Shown one piece after another: positions 14,327 through 21,681 of a stretch of DNA of 24,874 bases. A program made the translations under genes and the position numbers. Every line of letters starts with the position of its first letter. Position 1 is the stretch's first letter. The notes below the pieces were generated by a model. The model was not told the origin of the DNA and ran no database searches. It saw only the letters and a list, made by a program, of their open reading frames with translations. Origin of the DNA: CALZIK01 sp046756565 (GTDB lineage: Bacteria > Acidobacteriota > Thermoanaerobaculia > Multivoradales > JAHEKO01); contig JBHHWO010000068.1 of assembly GCA_046756565.1 (NCBI GenBank), positions 1-24,874 of the forward strand. The letters run 5' to 3'.

Positions 14327-14568
14327 CTCTTCGAGTCCACGAGATCGAATACGTCTCCGACCGTGAGCAGCCCCTCGAACTCCTCGTCCTCGACGGTGAT
14401 CCCGAACTCCTCCTCGAGGTCCATGACCAGCGTAAGAGCCTGAAGCGAGCCGATGTCCAGGTCCTCGCGCAGCGTCGTGGACGGATTGACCTTGTTCGCG
14501 TCGATCTCGAGATCGGAAGCCTCGATGAGATGACGGATGATGGTCTCCCGGTCGGTCGGCTGCGTCAT
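14323..14568 (-). CDS. Discrete acyl carrier protein
   Basis: The 81-residue, strongly acidic four-helix protein carries the phosphopantetheine site in REDLDIGSLQALTLVMDLEE. The attachment Ser is Ser41, and the usual D-S-L reads G-S-L, a common variant in specialised ACPs. VTVEDEEFEGLLTVGDVFDL is the typical helix III-IV region. It lies 12 bp after the type III PKS gene and overlaps the ketosynthase gene by 4 bp (GTGA). It is not linked to fabD, fabG or fabF as a primary-metabolism ACP would be. It probably carries the acyl chain that primes the PKS. Activation needs a phosphopantetheinyl transferase, which is not in the window. There is no Shine-Dalgarno sequence. Confidence 0.92.
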   Translation of the reverse strand: MTQPTDRETIIRHLIEASDLEIDANKVNPSTTLREDLDIGSLQALTLVMDLEEEFGITVEDEEFEGLLTVGDVFDLVDSKR

Positions 14569-14580
14569 GGTCGTCGAACC

Positions 14581-15675
14581 CTATCGGATCAGGGCCGCCT
14601 CGATGGCCAGGCCGGGCCCGAAGCCGAGTGCGACCAGCGGCAGGGCAGCGCCTTCGTCCTTGAGCCGCTTGAGCAGGAAGAGGATGGTCGGCGAGGACAT
14701 GTTCCCGTAACGTTCGAGCACCTCGTACGAGGCTGTCAGCCGCTGCTTGTCGAGACCGGCGGCCCTTGCTACCGCATCCAGGATCCGAGGGCCGCCGGGA
14801 TGGATCGCCCAGGAGCCGACGTCGTCCATCGAGAGTCCCTGCTCGGCCAGCCAGCCTTCGAGCCACGGCCGGACGTGCTCGCGAATCAGATCGGGGACTC
14901 TCGGAGAGAGGGTCATCTCGAAGCCGTGATCGTGCACACGCCAGGTCATTGCATCTTCACTGTCGGCCATGATTCGAGAGCCGTTCGCGGCCACCGTCCA
15001 GGCATCGGGTCGGCCGGTCTGGCGACCGGCTCCCACCAGAGCCGCTGCCCCGTCGGAGAAGATCGCGTTGGCGACGATCTGTTCGGGATCCCAGCCGTAG
15101 TGCGCATGGAGAGTGCACAGCTCGACCGCGCAGACCAGGACCCGCGAGGCGGGATCCGCCTCGACAAAGGAGCGAGCTACGCGCAGGGCGTTGAGCGCGC
15201 CGTGGCAGCCCATGAAGCCGATATGCGAGCGAGCGATGTCGGGCGAAAGCCCGAGCTGCTTGAGCAGCGCCACGTCGACACCCGGCGCGCTGAATCCGCT
15301 GCACGAAACCGTCACCAGATGGGTCAGATCGCCGGGCTCGGTGCCAGCCTCGTCGAGGGCCGAGCGACTAGCAGCCAGAGCCAGCGGCGCGGCATGGGCC
15401 TCGTACCTATCCATTCGCTCACGAGTCGTCGGCCCCTTGTCGCCTTCTCCGCTCCACGGCGCAAAGAACTGTTGATGGGTGCCCGTGGAGCCCGAGGGCC
15501 CATCAGAGAGAACACTGTGGCGGGAGGCGACGCGCGTCCACCTGTAGAGGGTCGACAGGGTTCGCTCGCGTTCCGGCGTCGCTTCGAAGAGCCGCGCCGC
15601 CACCTCGGCGGCCCGTTGTTGCGGGACCGGTTCACCTGGAACCATCGTGCCCAGGCCGACGATCGTTAGGCTCAA
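14581..15675 (-). CDS. Type III polyketide synthase (chalcone/stilbene synthase family)
   Basis: The 364-residue ketosynthase-type homodimer family protein has the full Cys-His-Asn triad: IGFMGCHGALNALRVA (Cys157), WAIHPGGPRILDAV (His292) and ERYGNMSSPTILFLL (Asn325). The GFGPG loop near the end (351-355) is also present. Such enzymes extend an acyl starter with malonyl-CoA and cyclise it to alkylresorcinols or alkylpyrones. The open frame runs far upstream into the FAD gene. The start is set at TTG 15675 (then SLTIVGLGTMVPG), which overlaps the TGA of the FAD gene as TTGA, the same junction style as its neighbours. An internal ATG at MVPG is too late. An adjacent ACP, ketosynthase and dehydratase suggest an ACP-bound starter. 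Product not determinable. Confidence 0.95.
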   Translation of the reverse strand: MSLTIVGLGTMVPGEPVPQQRAAEVAARLFEATPERERTLSTLYRWTRVASRHSVLSDGPSGSTGTHQQFFAPWSGEGDKGPTTRERMDRYEAHAAPLALAASRSALDEAGTEPGDLTHLVTVSCSGFSAPGVDVALLKQLGLSPDIARSHIGFMGCHGALNALRVARSFVEADPASRVLVCAVELCTLHAHYGWDPEQIVANAIFSDGAAALVGAGRQTGRPDAWTVAANGSRIMADSEDAMTWRVHDHGFEMTLSPRVPDLIREHVRPWLEGWLAEQGLSMDDVGSWAIHPGGPRILDAVARAAGLDKQRLTASYEVLERYGNMSSPTILFLLKRLKDEGAALPLVALGFGPGLAIEAALIR

Positions 15676-16844
15676 GGCCGGTCTCCCAATGGCACGGCGT
15701 TCAGATGGGCCAGCAGTGGAGAGGCGATCCGAGGGGATCGTCTCACCAGGCGGGCGGCGATTCGCATCATCGCGGGCCGTCGGAGGCTCCACGCCATCGA
15801 TCTGCACCACCTTTGGCGCTGCACGATTCTGCGTCGATAGGTGCGTGCCCAGTCGAGCTCGAGCTCCGGTCTCCACTCCCGGATCGCCTCGAGCGCGATG
15901 TCCCGCACGCCATCCGCCGTCTCGAGCGCCCAGGATATGCCCTCCCCGGTGAAGGGTTCGACATAGCCGGCGGCGTCGCCGATCGTGAACACGCGCTCTA
16001 GAGCGACACGCGGCGCCTGGCGGGTGAGTGCCCCGGTTCCCTTCCACTTCGCATCGAGACAGTGGATCGGCGGCAGCCCGCGACACTCCAGGATGCGGTT
16101 GGCCGCACGGGCCAGTCCGTGTTCGCGGACCGCCGCCGGCGCCAGAGCCGCCGCGGCTCCGAGTCTTCCGTTCTCCAGGCGAACTGCGCCTACGTAGCCC
16201 GTGCGGTCTACCGCCATGTGAATGACTCCGGGCCGGAATGCCGCCGGGCGCTCGACCTGGGCTGCGCGAACGACGACGCCGGCGCCGAGCCTGGACGCAG
16301 TCTTCGGCCGTGCCCGAGATCGGTGCTCGCCGGTGAGGAAGCTGCCGTGGATTCCGTCGGCGCAAAGCACTACGCGCGCCACGAGCCGGAGTCCGCGGTC
16401 GGGCAGCTCGATCTGCCGTCGAGTGAGATCGCAGTCGCCGAGAAGCGCCCGGACGCCCGGGAGAAAGTGGGCTCCGGCTTCCGCTGCGGCTTTCACCAGA
16501 GCCGCATCGAGTGCGGCCCGCGAGACGCCGATACCCTCGGGCAGCGCAACTGTGACCGGCGGCGCCCCGGTGCGAAGCTCGAAGGCGACCAGCGGCTGAC
16601 CGCCGAGAGCCAGAGGCAACTGCCCGAGGCCCGAGACACGGAGCAACGAGAGCGTCCGGCGGTTGAGGCAGCCACCGCAGATCTTCTCGCGGGGGAACGC
16701 CTGCCGATCCAGCAGCAAGACCCGAGCTCCGGCTCGCGTCAGCTTCCGCGCCGCGAATGCGCCGGCCGGGCCGGCACCAACCACGATCGCGTCCCAGTGC
16801 GTCGCCGTCGCCGCTCGCGCGGTAATCGTTCCGCCAAGGATCAC
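15672..16844 (-). CDS. FAD-dependent oxidoreductase (geranylgeranyl-reductase/monooxygenase-like)
   Basis: The 390-residue flavoprotein of the GR2 type has the Rossmann FAD motif AIVVGAGPAGAFAARKL (about 19-35), FPREKICGGCLN near residue 55, VLCADGIHGSF in the middle and the second FAD motif VFTIGDAAGYVEPFTGEGIS. Relatives are geranylgeranyl reductases, halogenases and aromatic hydroxylases. Beside a type III PKS and a methyltransferase it is most likely a ring hydroxylase or oxidase converting an alkylresorcinol or pyrone to a hydroxylated or quinone product, as flavoproteins do in bacterial phenolic-lipid clusters. That role is inference. ATG at 16844 overlaps the methyltransferase stop as ATGA. 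No signal peptide or membrane span. Confidence 0.88.
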   Translation of the reverse strand: MILGGTITARAATATHWDAIVVGAGPAGAFAARKLTRAGARVLLLDRQAFPREKICGGCLNRRTLSLLRVSGLGQLPLALGGQPLVAFELRTGAPPVTVALPEGIGVSRAALDAALVKAAAEAGAHFLPGVRALLGDCDLTRRQIELPDRGLRLVARVVLCADGIHGSFLTGEHRSRARPKTASRLGAGVVVRAAQVERPAAFRPGVIHMAVDRTGYVGAVRLENGRLGAAAALAPAAVREHGLARAANRILECRGLPPIHCLDAKWKGTGALTRQAPRVALERVFTIGDAAGYVEPFTGEGISWALETADGVRDIALEAIREWRPELELDWARTYRRRIVQRQRWCRSMAWSLRRPAMMRIAARLVRRSPRIASPLLAHLNAVPLGDRP

Positions 16845-17506
16845 GAGAGTCTCCAGGTCAGCAGGTAGCGCTGCGGGAAATGGATACGGACATCGAAGCC
16901 GTCCGGGCGAGCTCGCCGGGCCAGACTCGCGGCTTCGTCTACGGTGAAAGCTGCTTCCACCGAGAGCATGGCGTCCGTACGCACCACCGGCGATCGAGTC
17001 AACAGCCGGCTCGCCAGATAAGCGTAGACATGGCCGAGCCGACTCCGAACGAGGTCGCTCACCAGCACCAGATGGCGAGCCGAGTCGGTCATAAGGCCGA
17101 GAAGGTTCACCGCTTGATTGTCATCCAGATGGTGGAGAAAAAGCGAACAGAGGGCAACGTCGGATTCCGGAAGCGCGCCGCCGGTCGCGTCACATTCGAA
17201 GAAATCGACGGCAGCGCCGGCCCGCTCCGCGCCACTCCGGGCGTAGGCGAGTGCTTCCGGGCTCGCGTCGCAACCGCTCATCTCGAGATCGATTCCGTGC
17301 CTCGCCGCACGCCGCTCGATCGCGATCGCGACGTCGCCTCCGCCGCATGCGACGTCGATAACCCGCAGGCGCCGGCCCCCGAGTCGGTGGGAGAGTTGCC
17401 TGATTTCGGGCCAGTAACGGCCCACGGTGCCACTGATGCGATTGATTCGGTCGAGTGCTCGAAGAGCGCCGCGGCGCAAGCGGGGGTCCAGATCGGGTTG
17501 GTCCAT
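16841..17506 (-). CDS. Class I SAM-dependent methyltransferase (polyketide/phenolic-lipid tailoring)
   Basis: The 221-residue product has a Rossmann-fold methyltransferase core: motif I LRVIDVACGGGDVAIAIERR, the acidic end of strand 2 in MSGCDASPEAL, and DVALCSLFLHHLDDNQAV as motif IV. The N-terminal DPRLRRGALRALDRINRISG is a helical cap typical of the methyltransferases paired with type III PKS genes. ATG at 17506 has a GGAAG ribosome-binding site. An in-frame ATG at 17560 would add 18 Arg-rich residues without one. It overlaps the FAD gene by 4 bp (ATGA). It probably O- or C-methylates the PKS product, although a free acid or quinone substrate is possible. Confidence 0.85.
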   Translation of the reverse strand: MDQPDLDPRLRRGALRALDRINRISGTVGRYWPEIRQLSHRLGGRRLRVIDVACGGGDVAIAIERRAARHGIDLEMSGCDASPEALAYARSGAERAGAAVDFFECDATGGALPESDVALCSLFLHHLDDNQAVNLLGLMTDSARHLVLVSDLVRSRLGHVYAYLASRLLTRSPVVRTDAMLSVEAAFTVDEAASLARRARPDGFDVRIHFPQRYLLTWRLS

Positions 17507-17576
17507 GACTTCCGGGCGTCGCCTTCGCGGACCGAGTGGGAGAAGGCCGCTGAGCGCCATAGGTCCGCAGGGTCAG

Positions 17577-18965
17577 CTACTTGGGAGTCACGGCGCCGAC
17601 CGCGACCGCCGGAGCGCTGATGCCTCCGAGATAGCCGTCGTCTCCAAGCCTTCGAGCCGTGTCGGCGCCGATGCCCTGGAGGGCGGAGAACTCGCGCAGG
17701 AGGCTGTCCTCCCAAATGAAATCGGGGACCGCGGCGCCGAGCTGTCCGTTGTGAATTCGGCGCGCCCCGCGCGCGCGTGCGCGAAAGCCGACGCGCCGAG
17801 GCTCGATGATCTCGAGATCGTCGAGCCAGCCGATGAAGACGCCGCCGTCGCACGCGCTCAGCAGGTCCTCCCAGGAATCGGTTCCGGGCATCAGAAAGAG
17901 GTTCTCGGCGCGCGCGTTGTTGCCGCCGATGGCGTGCGCGGTGGGCGGCAGGCCGAGGACCGCCGCTTGGCGTTGATCGAGGGTCGGGGTCTTAGGAGCT
18001 CCTTTCTCTATCAGGTCGACAGGGTGCTTGGCCGTGCCTTCCAGATCGAACGGGAATGGCAGGCCCGCCGGGTCGGTGCCGTCGTCTTTGAGGTGAAAGC
18101 GGCGATCGAAGACCTGGATGTTGATGTGCTCCCTCAGGAAGCTGGTTCCCTCGTAGTAGGAGATCGCGGAAAACGAGGTTTGGCTCAGGATGTCCACGAG
18201 CTCGATCACCGCGGCCGCCGACAGGAGCACCGGGAAGGGACCCGCCGGCAGGTCCTCGATAGGTCCTTGGGCGTGCCGGGATTGGGCGCGCTCGATCAGG
18301 CTCTCCGGGTCCAGCGCCCGGAAACGCCGCGTGGCGTCGACGCTACGGCCGGCCCCCGGCTTGCGCCCGGTCTTGACCCGGAAGCCGATGGCTGTGGTCT
18401 CGGCGGTGCGCCGTACCTTGCGGCTGTTGAAGACCAAAACGCGGGCATGCGTCCAATTAACGCTGATGTTCTCGCGATTGGCCGGCAGGTCCAGAAGCCA
18501 GGAGCGCATGCGCTTGGAGTTCATCTTGGCGAGCTCGGGATCCAGCGTATCCAGCGCGGCCACCGGCGAGAGGTCGGAGGGGAGATGGGGAAGACCCGAG
18601 AGCGGCTCGCGGACTCTCGCTTGGCCCATGGCGAAGCGCACTCCATCCGAGAGCTCTCCGACCTCGGCGGACCCGGTTCGGTAGCTCCCGACCCTGCCCA
18701 GGTCGAGAACGCGCACCAGAACGGTCCGTTCCGGTGTAACCCGCACGTCAACCCGTGAGCCCTGGCGCCGGGCGCTGCCCCGGCGAACCTCCAGCCAGAC
18801 GATCTCGGTCTCGTCGGCCGGAGAGTGCTTGAGCACCTCTTCGATCCGCGACCCTATGGCGTCGGTCTCGAGCAGGCGGACCTCGGGCTCCGCGAGCGTG
18901 GTCGCCGGCCTGGACTTCGGTGCGTGCCGGGGCCGCGATCTCGAGCGCGATCTTCTACGCCGCAT
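17577..18965 (-). CDS. TldE/PmbA-like protein (TldD/PmbA family, no HExxxH)
   Basis: The 462-residue protein belongs to the TldD/PmbA family. The C-terminal half carries the family pattern YYEGTSFLREHINIQVFDRR, then LPFPFDLEGTAKHPVDLIEK and the LPPTAHAIGGNNARAENLFL segment. No HExxxH zinc site is visible, so it resembles TldE, the non-catalytic partner of the TldD protease in TldD/E complexes that process peptides. No TldD gene is present in the window. The first 20 residues are an Arg/Ser/Pro-rich tail of doubtful reality. ATG at 18965 is the only good start and overlaps the mtaB 3' end by 11 bp, so the two are probably co-transcribed. A link to the lipid cluster downstream is not established. 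Confidence 0.8.
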   Translation of the reverse strand: MRRRRSRSRSRPRHAPKSRPATTLAEPEVRLLETDAIGSRIEEVLKHSPADETEIVWLEVRRGSARRQGSRVDVRVTPERTVLVRVLDLGRVGSYRTGSAEVGELSDGVRFAMGQARVREPLSGLPHLPSDLSPVAALDTLDPELAKMNSKRMRSWLLDLPANRENISVNWTHARVLVFNSRKVRRTAETTAIGFRVKTGRKPGAGRSVDATRRFRALDPESLIERAQSRHAQGPIEDLPAGPFPVLLSAAAVIELVDILSQTSFSAISYYEGTSFLREHINIQVFDRRFHLKDDGTDPAGLPFPFDLEGTAKHPVDLIEKGAPKTPTLDQRQAAVLGLPPTAHAIGGNNARAENLFLMPGTDSWEDLLSACDGGVFIGWLDDLEIIEPRRVGFRARARGARRIHNGQLGAAVPDFIWEDSLLREFSALQGIGADTARRLGDDGYLGGISAPAVAVGAVTPK

Positions 18966-20253
18966 GCTCGGCCCCCTGGATCGGCGCCGTGCCCGGAGTC
19001 GTGGTCGCGGTGTCGTTTGATCGAGCCGTCAGCACCGATCGAGTGAGCCGCCGGGTCAGCTCGGCCTCCGAACTGGTGGTAACACGCACGTAGTTGTCGC
19101 TGGTGCCATGCCAGAGGCCGCGCCGGCGTGTTTCCCACACGACCTCGGCGGGCTGACCGATCTGGCCGTCGATGAAGGCGCGCTCGGCGTCGGCCGCGAT
19201 CGCCCTCAGCCGAACGACGCGCTCTTTTTTGACCGGATCGGGCACCGGGTCGTTGAGGCTCGCCGCCTCGGTCTTCGGCCGGCTCGAGTAGGGAAACACA
19301 TGCACTCGCGCGAACGCCATTTCGCGGACGAAGTCGGCACTGTGTTCGAACTCGCGGTCGGTCTCGCCGGGGAAACCCGCGATCACGTCGGTGGTGATCG
19401 CGATTCCCGGCACTCGCCGCCGGATGCGCCCGACCAGATCACGGAACTCCTCGGCCCTGTATGGCCGCTTCATGCGAGCGAGCGTTGCGGTGGAGCCGCT
19501 CTGAAGCGAAAGGTGAAAGTGGCGGCACAGACGGCCGCTCTCGAACAGGTCGAGAAGCCGGCCGTCGAAGTGCCAGGGAGCGATCGACGTGAGTCGCAGG
19601 CGGCCGACGCGCGTCCGCTCGAGAAGCTGCGCCGTCAGATCGTAGAGACCCGTGCCGTGGTGTCGATACGCCGAGATCTGCACACCCGTGACCACGACTT
19701 CGGGGAAGCCGCCGGCCGCCAGCCGGTCGACGTCGGCCCGTATCTCCTCAGGCGAGCGGCTGCGTTGCGGGCCTCGGGTGCGCGGAATGATGCAAAAGCT
19801 ACAGTGCATATTGCAGCCGTCTTCGATCTTGACCAGGGCACGGGCGTTGCCGAACTCGATCGGGGCATACGGTGCGCCGTTCACCGACTCCTCGGCGACG
19901 CGCCGCACCATCTCCGGGAACTCCGACTCGACGGCCGCGACCAGATCGGCCTTGTCTCGATTGGACACGATCAGGTCGGCGCCGGTGGCCTTGCGAGCGG
20001 CGTCTTCGTTCTCGGCGGCGTAGCAGCCGGTCAAGACCGTGCGGATCCGGGGGTTGACCCGCCGTCCACGGCGGGCGACCTTGCGCGAGTCGCGCGCCGC
20101 GACGTGAGTCACGGTGCAGCTGTTGACCACGTGGAGGTCGGCCTCGGTGAGCTCGCGAGTCACCCTGTATCCGGCGCCGACGAAATCGCGCGCCAGTTGT
20201 TCGAGCTCGGCCTGGTTGAGCTTGCAGCCCAGATTGGTGAAACAGACTCGCAT
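18955..20253 (-). CDS. mtaB: tRNA t6A37 methylthiotransferase MtaB
   Basis: MtaB is a radical-SAM enzyme converting t6A to ms2t6A at position 37 of tRNAs that read ANN codons. The 432-residue product has an N-terminal MTTase domain with Cys10, Cys46 and Cys77 (FTNLGCKLNQAE, VVNSCTVTH, LTGCYA). The radical-SAM motif C-x3-C-x2-C (DGCNMHCSFCIIPRTRG, Cys147, 151, 154) and a C-terminal TRAM-like domain (from about residue 365) follow. The open frame extends to 20358, but ATG at 20253 begins exactly at MRVCFTNLGCKLN, the conserved start. There is no Shine-Dalgarno sequence; TATTCT lies 10 nt upstream. The gene is divergent from the PIMT gene. MtaB is preferred over MiaB and RimO by overall pattern. 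Confidence 0.93.
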   Translation of the reverse strand: MRVCFTNLGCKLNQAELEQLARDFVGAGYRVTRELTEADLHVVNSCTVTHVAARDSRKVARRGRRVNPRIRTVLTGCYAAENEDAARKATGADLIVSNRDKADLVAAVESEFPEMVRRVAEESVNGAPYAPIEFGNARALVKIEDGCNMHCSFCIIPRTRGPQRSRSPEEIRADVDRLAAGGFPEVVVTGVQISAYRHHGTGLYDLTAQLLERTRVGRLRLTSIAPWHFDGRLLDLFESGRLCRHFHLSLQSGSTATLARMKRPYRAEEFRDLVGRIRRRVPGIAITTDVIAGFPGETDREFEHSADFVREMAFARVHVFPYSSRPKTEAASLNDPVPDPVKKERVVRLRAIAADAERAFIDGQIGQPAEVVWETRRRGLWHGTSDNYVRVTTSSEAELTRRLTRSVLTARSNDTATTTPGTAPIQGAEHAA

Positions 20254-20263
20254 TGGCGGAGTG

Positions 20264-20269
20264 AGAATA
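20264..20269 (-). promoter_or_regulatory. TANNNT -10-like hexamer before mtaB
   Basis: On the minus strand TATTCT ends 10 nt before the ATG at 20253. With no Shine-Dalgarno sequence this suggests a very short or absent leader. Confidence 0.3.
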
Positions 20270-20307
20270 TCCGATTGCTCGATCGCCCGAGTCCCTCCGA
20301 TGCCGCT

Positions 20308-20313
20308 TATAAT
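20308..20313 (+). promoter_or_regulatory. Perfect TATAAT, candidate -10 for the PIMT gene
   Basis: TATAAT is preceded by GCT and lies about 94 bp upstream of the ATG at 20407. No TTGACA-like -35 is seen at 16-18 bp. It would leave a leader of about 87 nt with GC-rich inverted repeats (CCCGGCG and GCCGCCGGG). Moderate. Confidence 0.4.
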
Positions 20314-20406
20314 CGAGTTGGGTTGGCGCCGGCTTTGCACTGAAACAGCCCGGAGCAATTCAACCCGGCGTCGGCCCGCCGGGGAGCCGCCGGGCAGTTA
20401 CAAAAC

Positions 20407-21198
20407 ATGACTCGAGCCGTAAGAATGGGGTCCGCCGATCCAGGCGGCATTGTCCAGCCAGCAGGACGGCGGCTTGGCCGACTTGGCTTTGCCGGCGGCA
20501 GATCGTGGGCTACGCTGGCCTTGGCACTGCTGGCGGTGCCGCTGATGGCGCAAAGGCCCCTGGACGATCCGTTCGCCGACGACCGCCTGAGAATGGTGGA
20601 CGAGCAGATCTTCGCCCGCGGGATCGAGGAGCAGCACGTGCTGGACGCGATGCGCAAGGTGCCACGGCATCTGTTCGTGCCGGAGAGCGTGCGCGATCGG
20701 GCCTACGTGGACTTTCCGCAACACATCGGCCAGGGTCAAACGATCTCACAGCCCTACATCGTGGGACTGATGACATCGCTGCTGAAGCTCGAGGGCGACG
20801 AGAAGGTCCTGGAGATCGGCACCGGCTCGGGGTATCAGGCCGCAGTGCTGTCCAAGATCGGCGCGAGCGTCTACACCATCGAGATACGTGAAGAGCTTGC
20901 CGAGCAAGCCAAAGCGACACTCGAGCGGCTGGGTTACGACAACATCCACTTTCGAGTCGGCGACGGCTACGAAGGCTGGAACGAAGAAGCTCCGTTCGAC
21001 GCGATTATCGTCACCGCAGCGCCTCCGGAGATTCCCGAAAAGCTCGTCGAGCAGTTGAAAGTGGGGGGGCGCCTGGTGGTGCCCGTGGGCCGCTACTTCC
21101 AGGATCTGATGGTGATCACGAAGAAAGAGGACGGCATCAAGAAGCGGCGGGTGGCGGCGGTGCGGTTTGTCCCCATGGTCAAGAACCCCACCGACTAG
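20407..21198 (+). CDS. pcm: Protein-L-isoaspartate O-methyltransferase, probably exported
   Basis: PIMT methylates L-isoaspartyl residues in damaged proteins to start their repair. The core (about residues 58-263) has the family signatures GIEEQHVLDAMRKVPRHLFV, GQTISQPYIVGLMTSLL, SAM motif I KVLEIGTGSGYQAAVLS, and FDAIIVTAAPPEIPEKLVEQ with LKVGGRLVVPVG. Unlike E. coli Pcm it has a 49-residue N-terminal extension with a signal-type helix (WATLALALLAVPLMA, cut before QRP), so it is predicted to act in the periplasm. ATG at 20407 has no Shine-Dalgarno sequence; an in-frame ATG at 20425 is possible, and both keep the signal peptide. The gene stands alone, with palindromic repeats directly after the stop. 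Confidence 0.92.
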   Translation: MTRAVRMGSADPGGIVQPAGRRLGRLGFAGGRSWATLALALLAVPLMAQRPLDDPFADDRLRMVDEQIFARGIEEQHVLDAMRKVPRHLFVPESVRDRAYVDFPQHIGQGQTISQPYIVGLMTSLLKLEGDEKVLEIGTGSGYQAAVLSKIGASVYTIEIREELAEQAKATLERLGYDNIHFRVGDGYEGWNEEAPFDAIIVTAAPPEIPEKLVEQLKVGGRLVVPVGRYFQDLMVITKKEDGIKKRRVAAVRFVPMVKNPTD

Positions 21199-21328
21199 GT
21201 TCAGCGGCTGTCTGGCACCGCATCTACGGCTTTGCTCGGCCGGTCGGGCTCCTCGGCGTACTTCAGTACGCCTGCGTTGCCCTCCCAGCCGCGCGCCTGG
21301 TATCTGCAGCGCCAGACAGCCGCTGAAC
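21199..21328 (+). repeat. 130-bp palindromic intergenic element (copy 1)
   Basis: GTTCAGCGGCTGTCTGGC (21199-21216) is exactly repeated in inverse at 21311-21328. GGCGTACTTCAGTACGCC (21255-21272) forms a second perfect hairpin at the very centre; both have the same axis (21263.5). The arms between are partly complementary. The element begins on the base after the PIMT stop codon. It may act as a terminator for that gene and belongs to a family with copies at 21430-21525 and 12475-12568. Confidence 0.85.
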
Positions 21329-21429
21329 TAATCACTGGGCCGGCAGCCTGATCTGCTCGTCTGCGGTTGGTCCGATCTGGCTACAGCATTTGGCGTCGTT
21401 CCCACGGACTCCGGTTCGATGTCCGCACA

Positions 21430-21525
21430 GAATCTTCGTCGTTGTGGAGCAAGTCGGGCTCTTCGGTGTACTTCGAGTACGCCTGCGTCGCCCTCCCGAC
21501 TCCACGCCTCGTATCTTCCGGCTCT
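21430..21525 (+). repeat. Palindromic intergenic element (copy 2, diverged)
   Basis: The core GTCGGGCTCTTCGGTGTACT followed by TCGAGTACGCCTGCGTCGCC closely matches copy 1. GTACT-TCG-AGTAC forms the central hairpin at 21468-21480. GTGGAG and GTCGGG on the left (21444-21458) pair with CCCGACTCCAC on the right (21495-21505). The outer arms of copy 1 are absent or diverged. Boundaries approximate. Confidence 0.7.
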
Positions 21526-21681
21526 GACGCCGACCCCAACCGGCGGATCTGCCCGAATCCAGACCAGTGCGTTCATCGTGTGTTCATTCACGCCGCTTTC
21601 ATGTACCGAGGGCTATAAACCGCCCATACCGCGGTCAGTGAAGCTTTAATCAACCTGAACGGAGTTCGAAGGAGAAAGACG

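Larger units (their letters stand above)
21199..21681. other. 483-bp gap without a gene: two palindromic repeats and a leader
   Basis: The gap between the PIMT gene and the small secreted-protein gene holds the two repeat copies and about 100 bp of unassigned sequence between them. Its last 150 bp are less GC-rich and contain TATAAA (21614-21619) without a convincing -35. Frames that stay open here (for example through 21367-21618) follow the repeats and do not look like protein. Confidence 0.7.

Noticed and set aside
14327..14866. N-terminal extension of the ketosynthase open frame upstream of 14326
   Set aside because: It covers the ACP gene in another frame and reads as Arg-rich noise. 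The GTG overlapping the ACP stop gives the standard FabB-like start.
17427..18758. Long plus-strand open frame opposite the TldE-like and methyltransferase genes
   Set aside because: No motifs; the minus strand has well-defined families with overlapping start/stop junctions.
19108..20343. Plus-strand open frame opposite mtaB
   Set aside because: Shadow of mtaB; the radical-SAM cysteines are on the minus strand.
21367..21649. Open frames of 76-83 codons through repeat copy 2 on the plus strand
   Set aside because: They follow the palindromic repeat and have no ribosome-binding site or protein-like composition.
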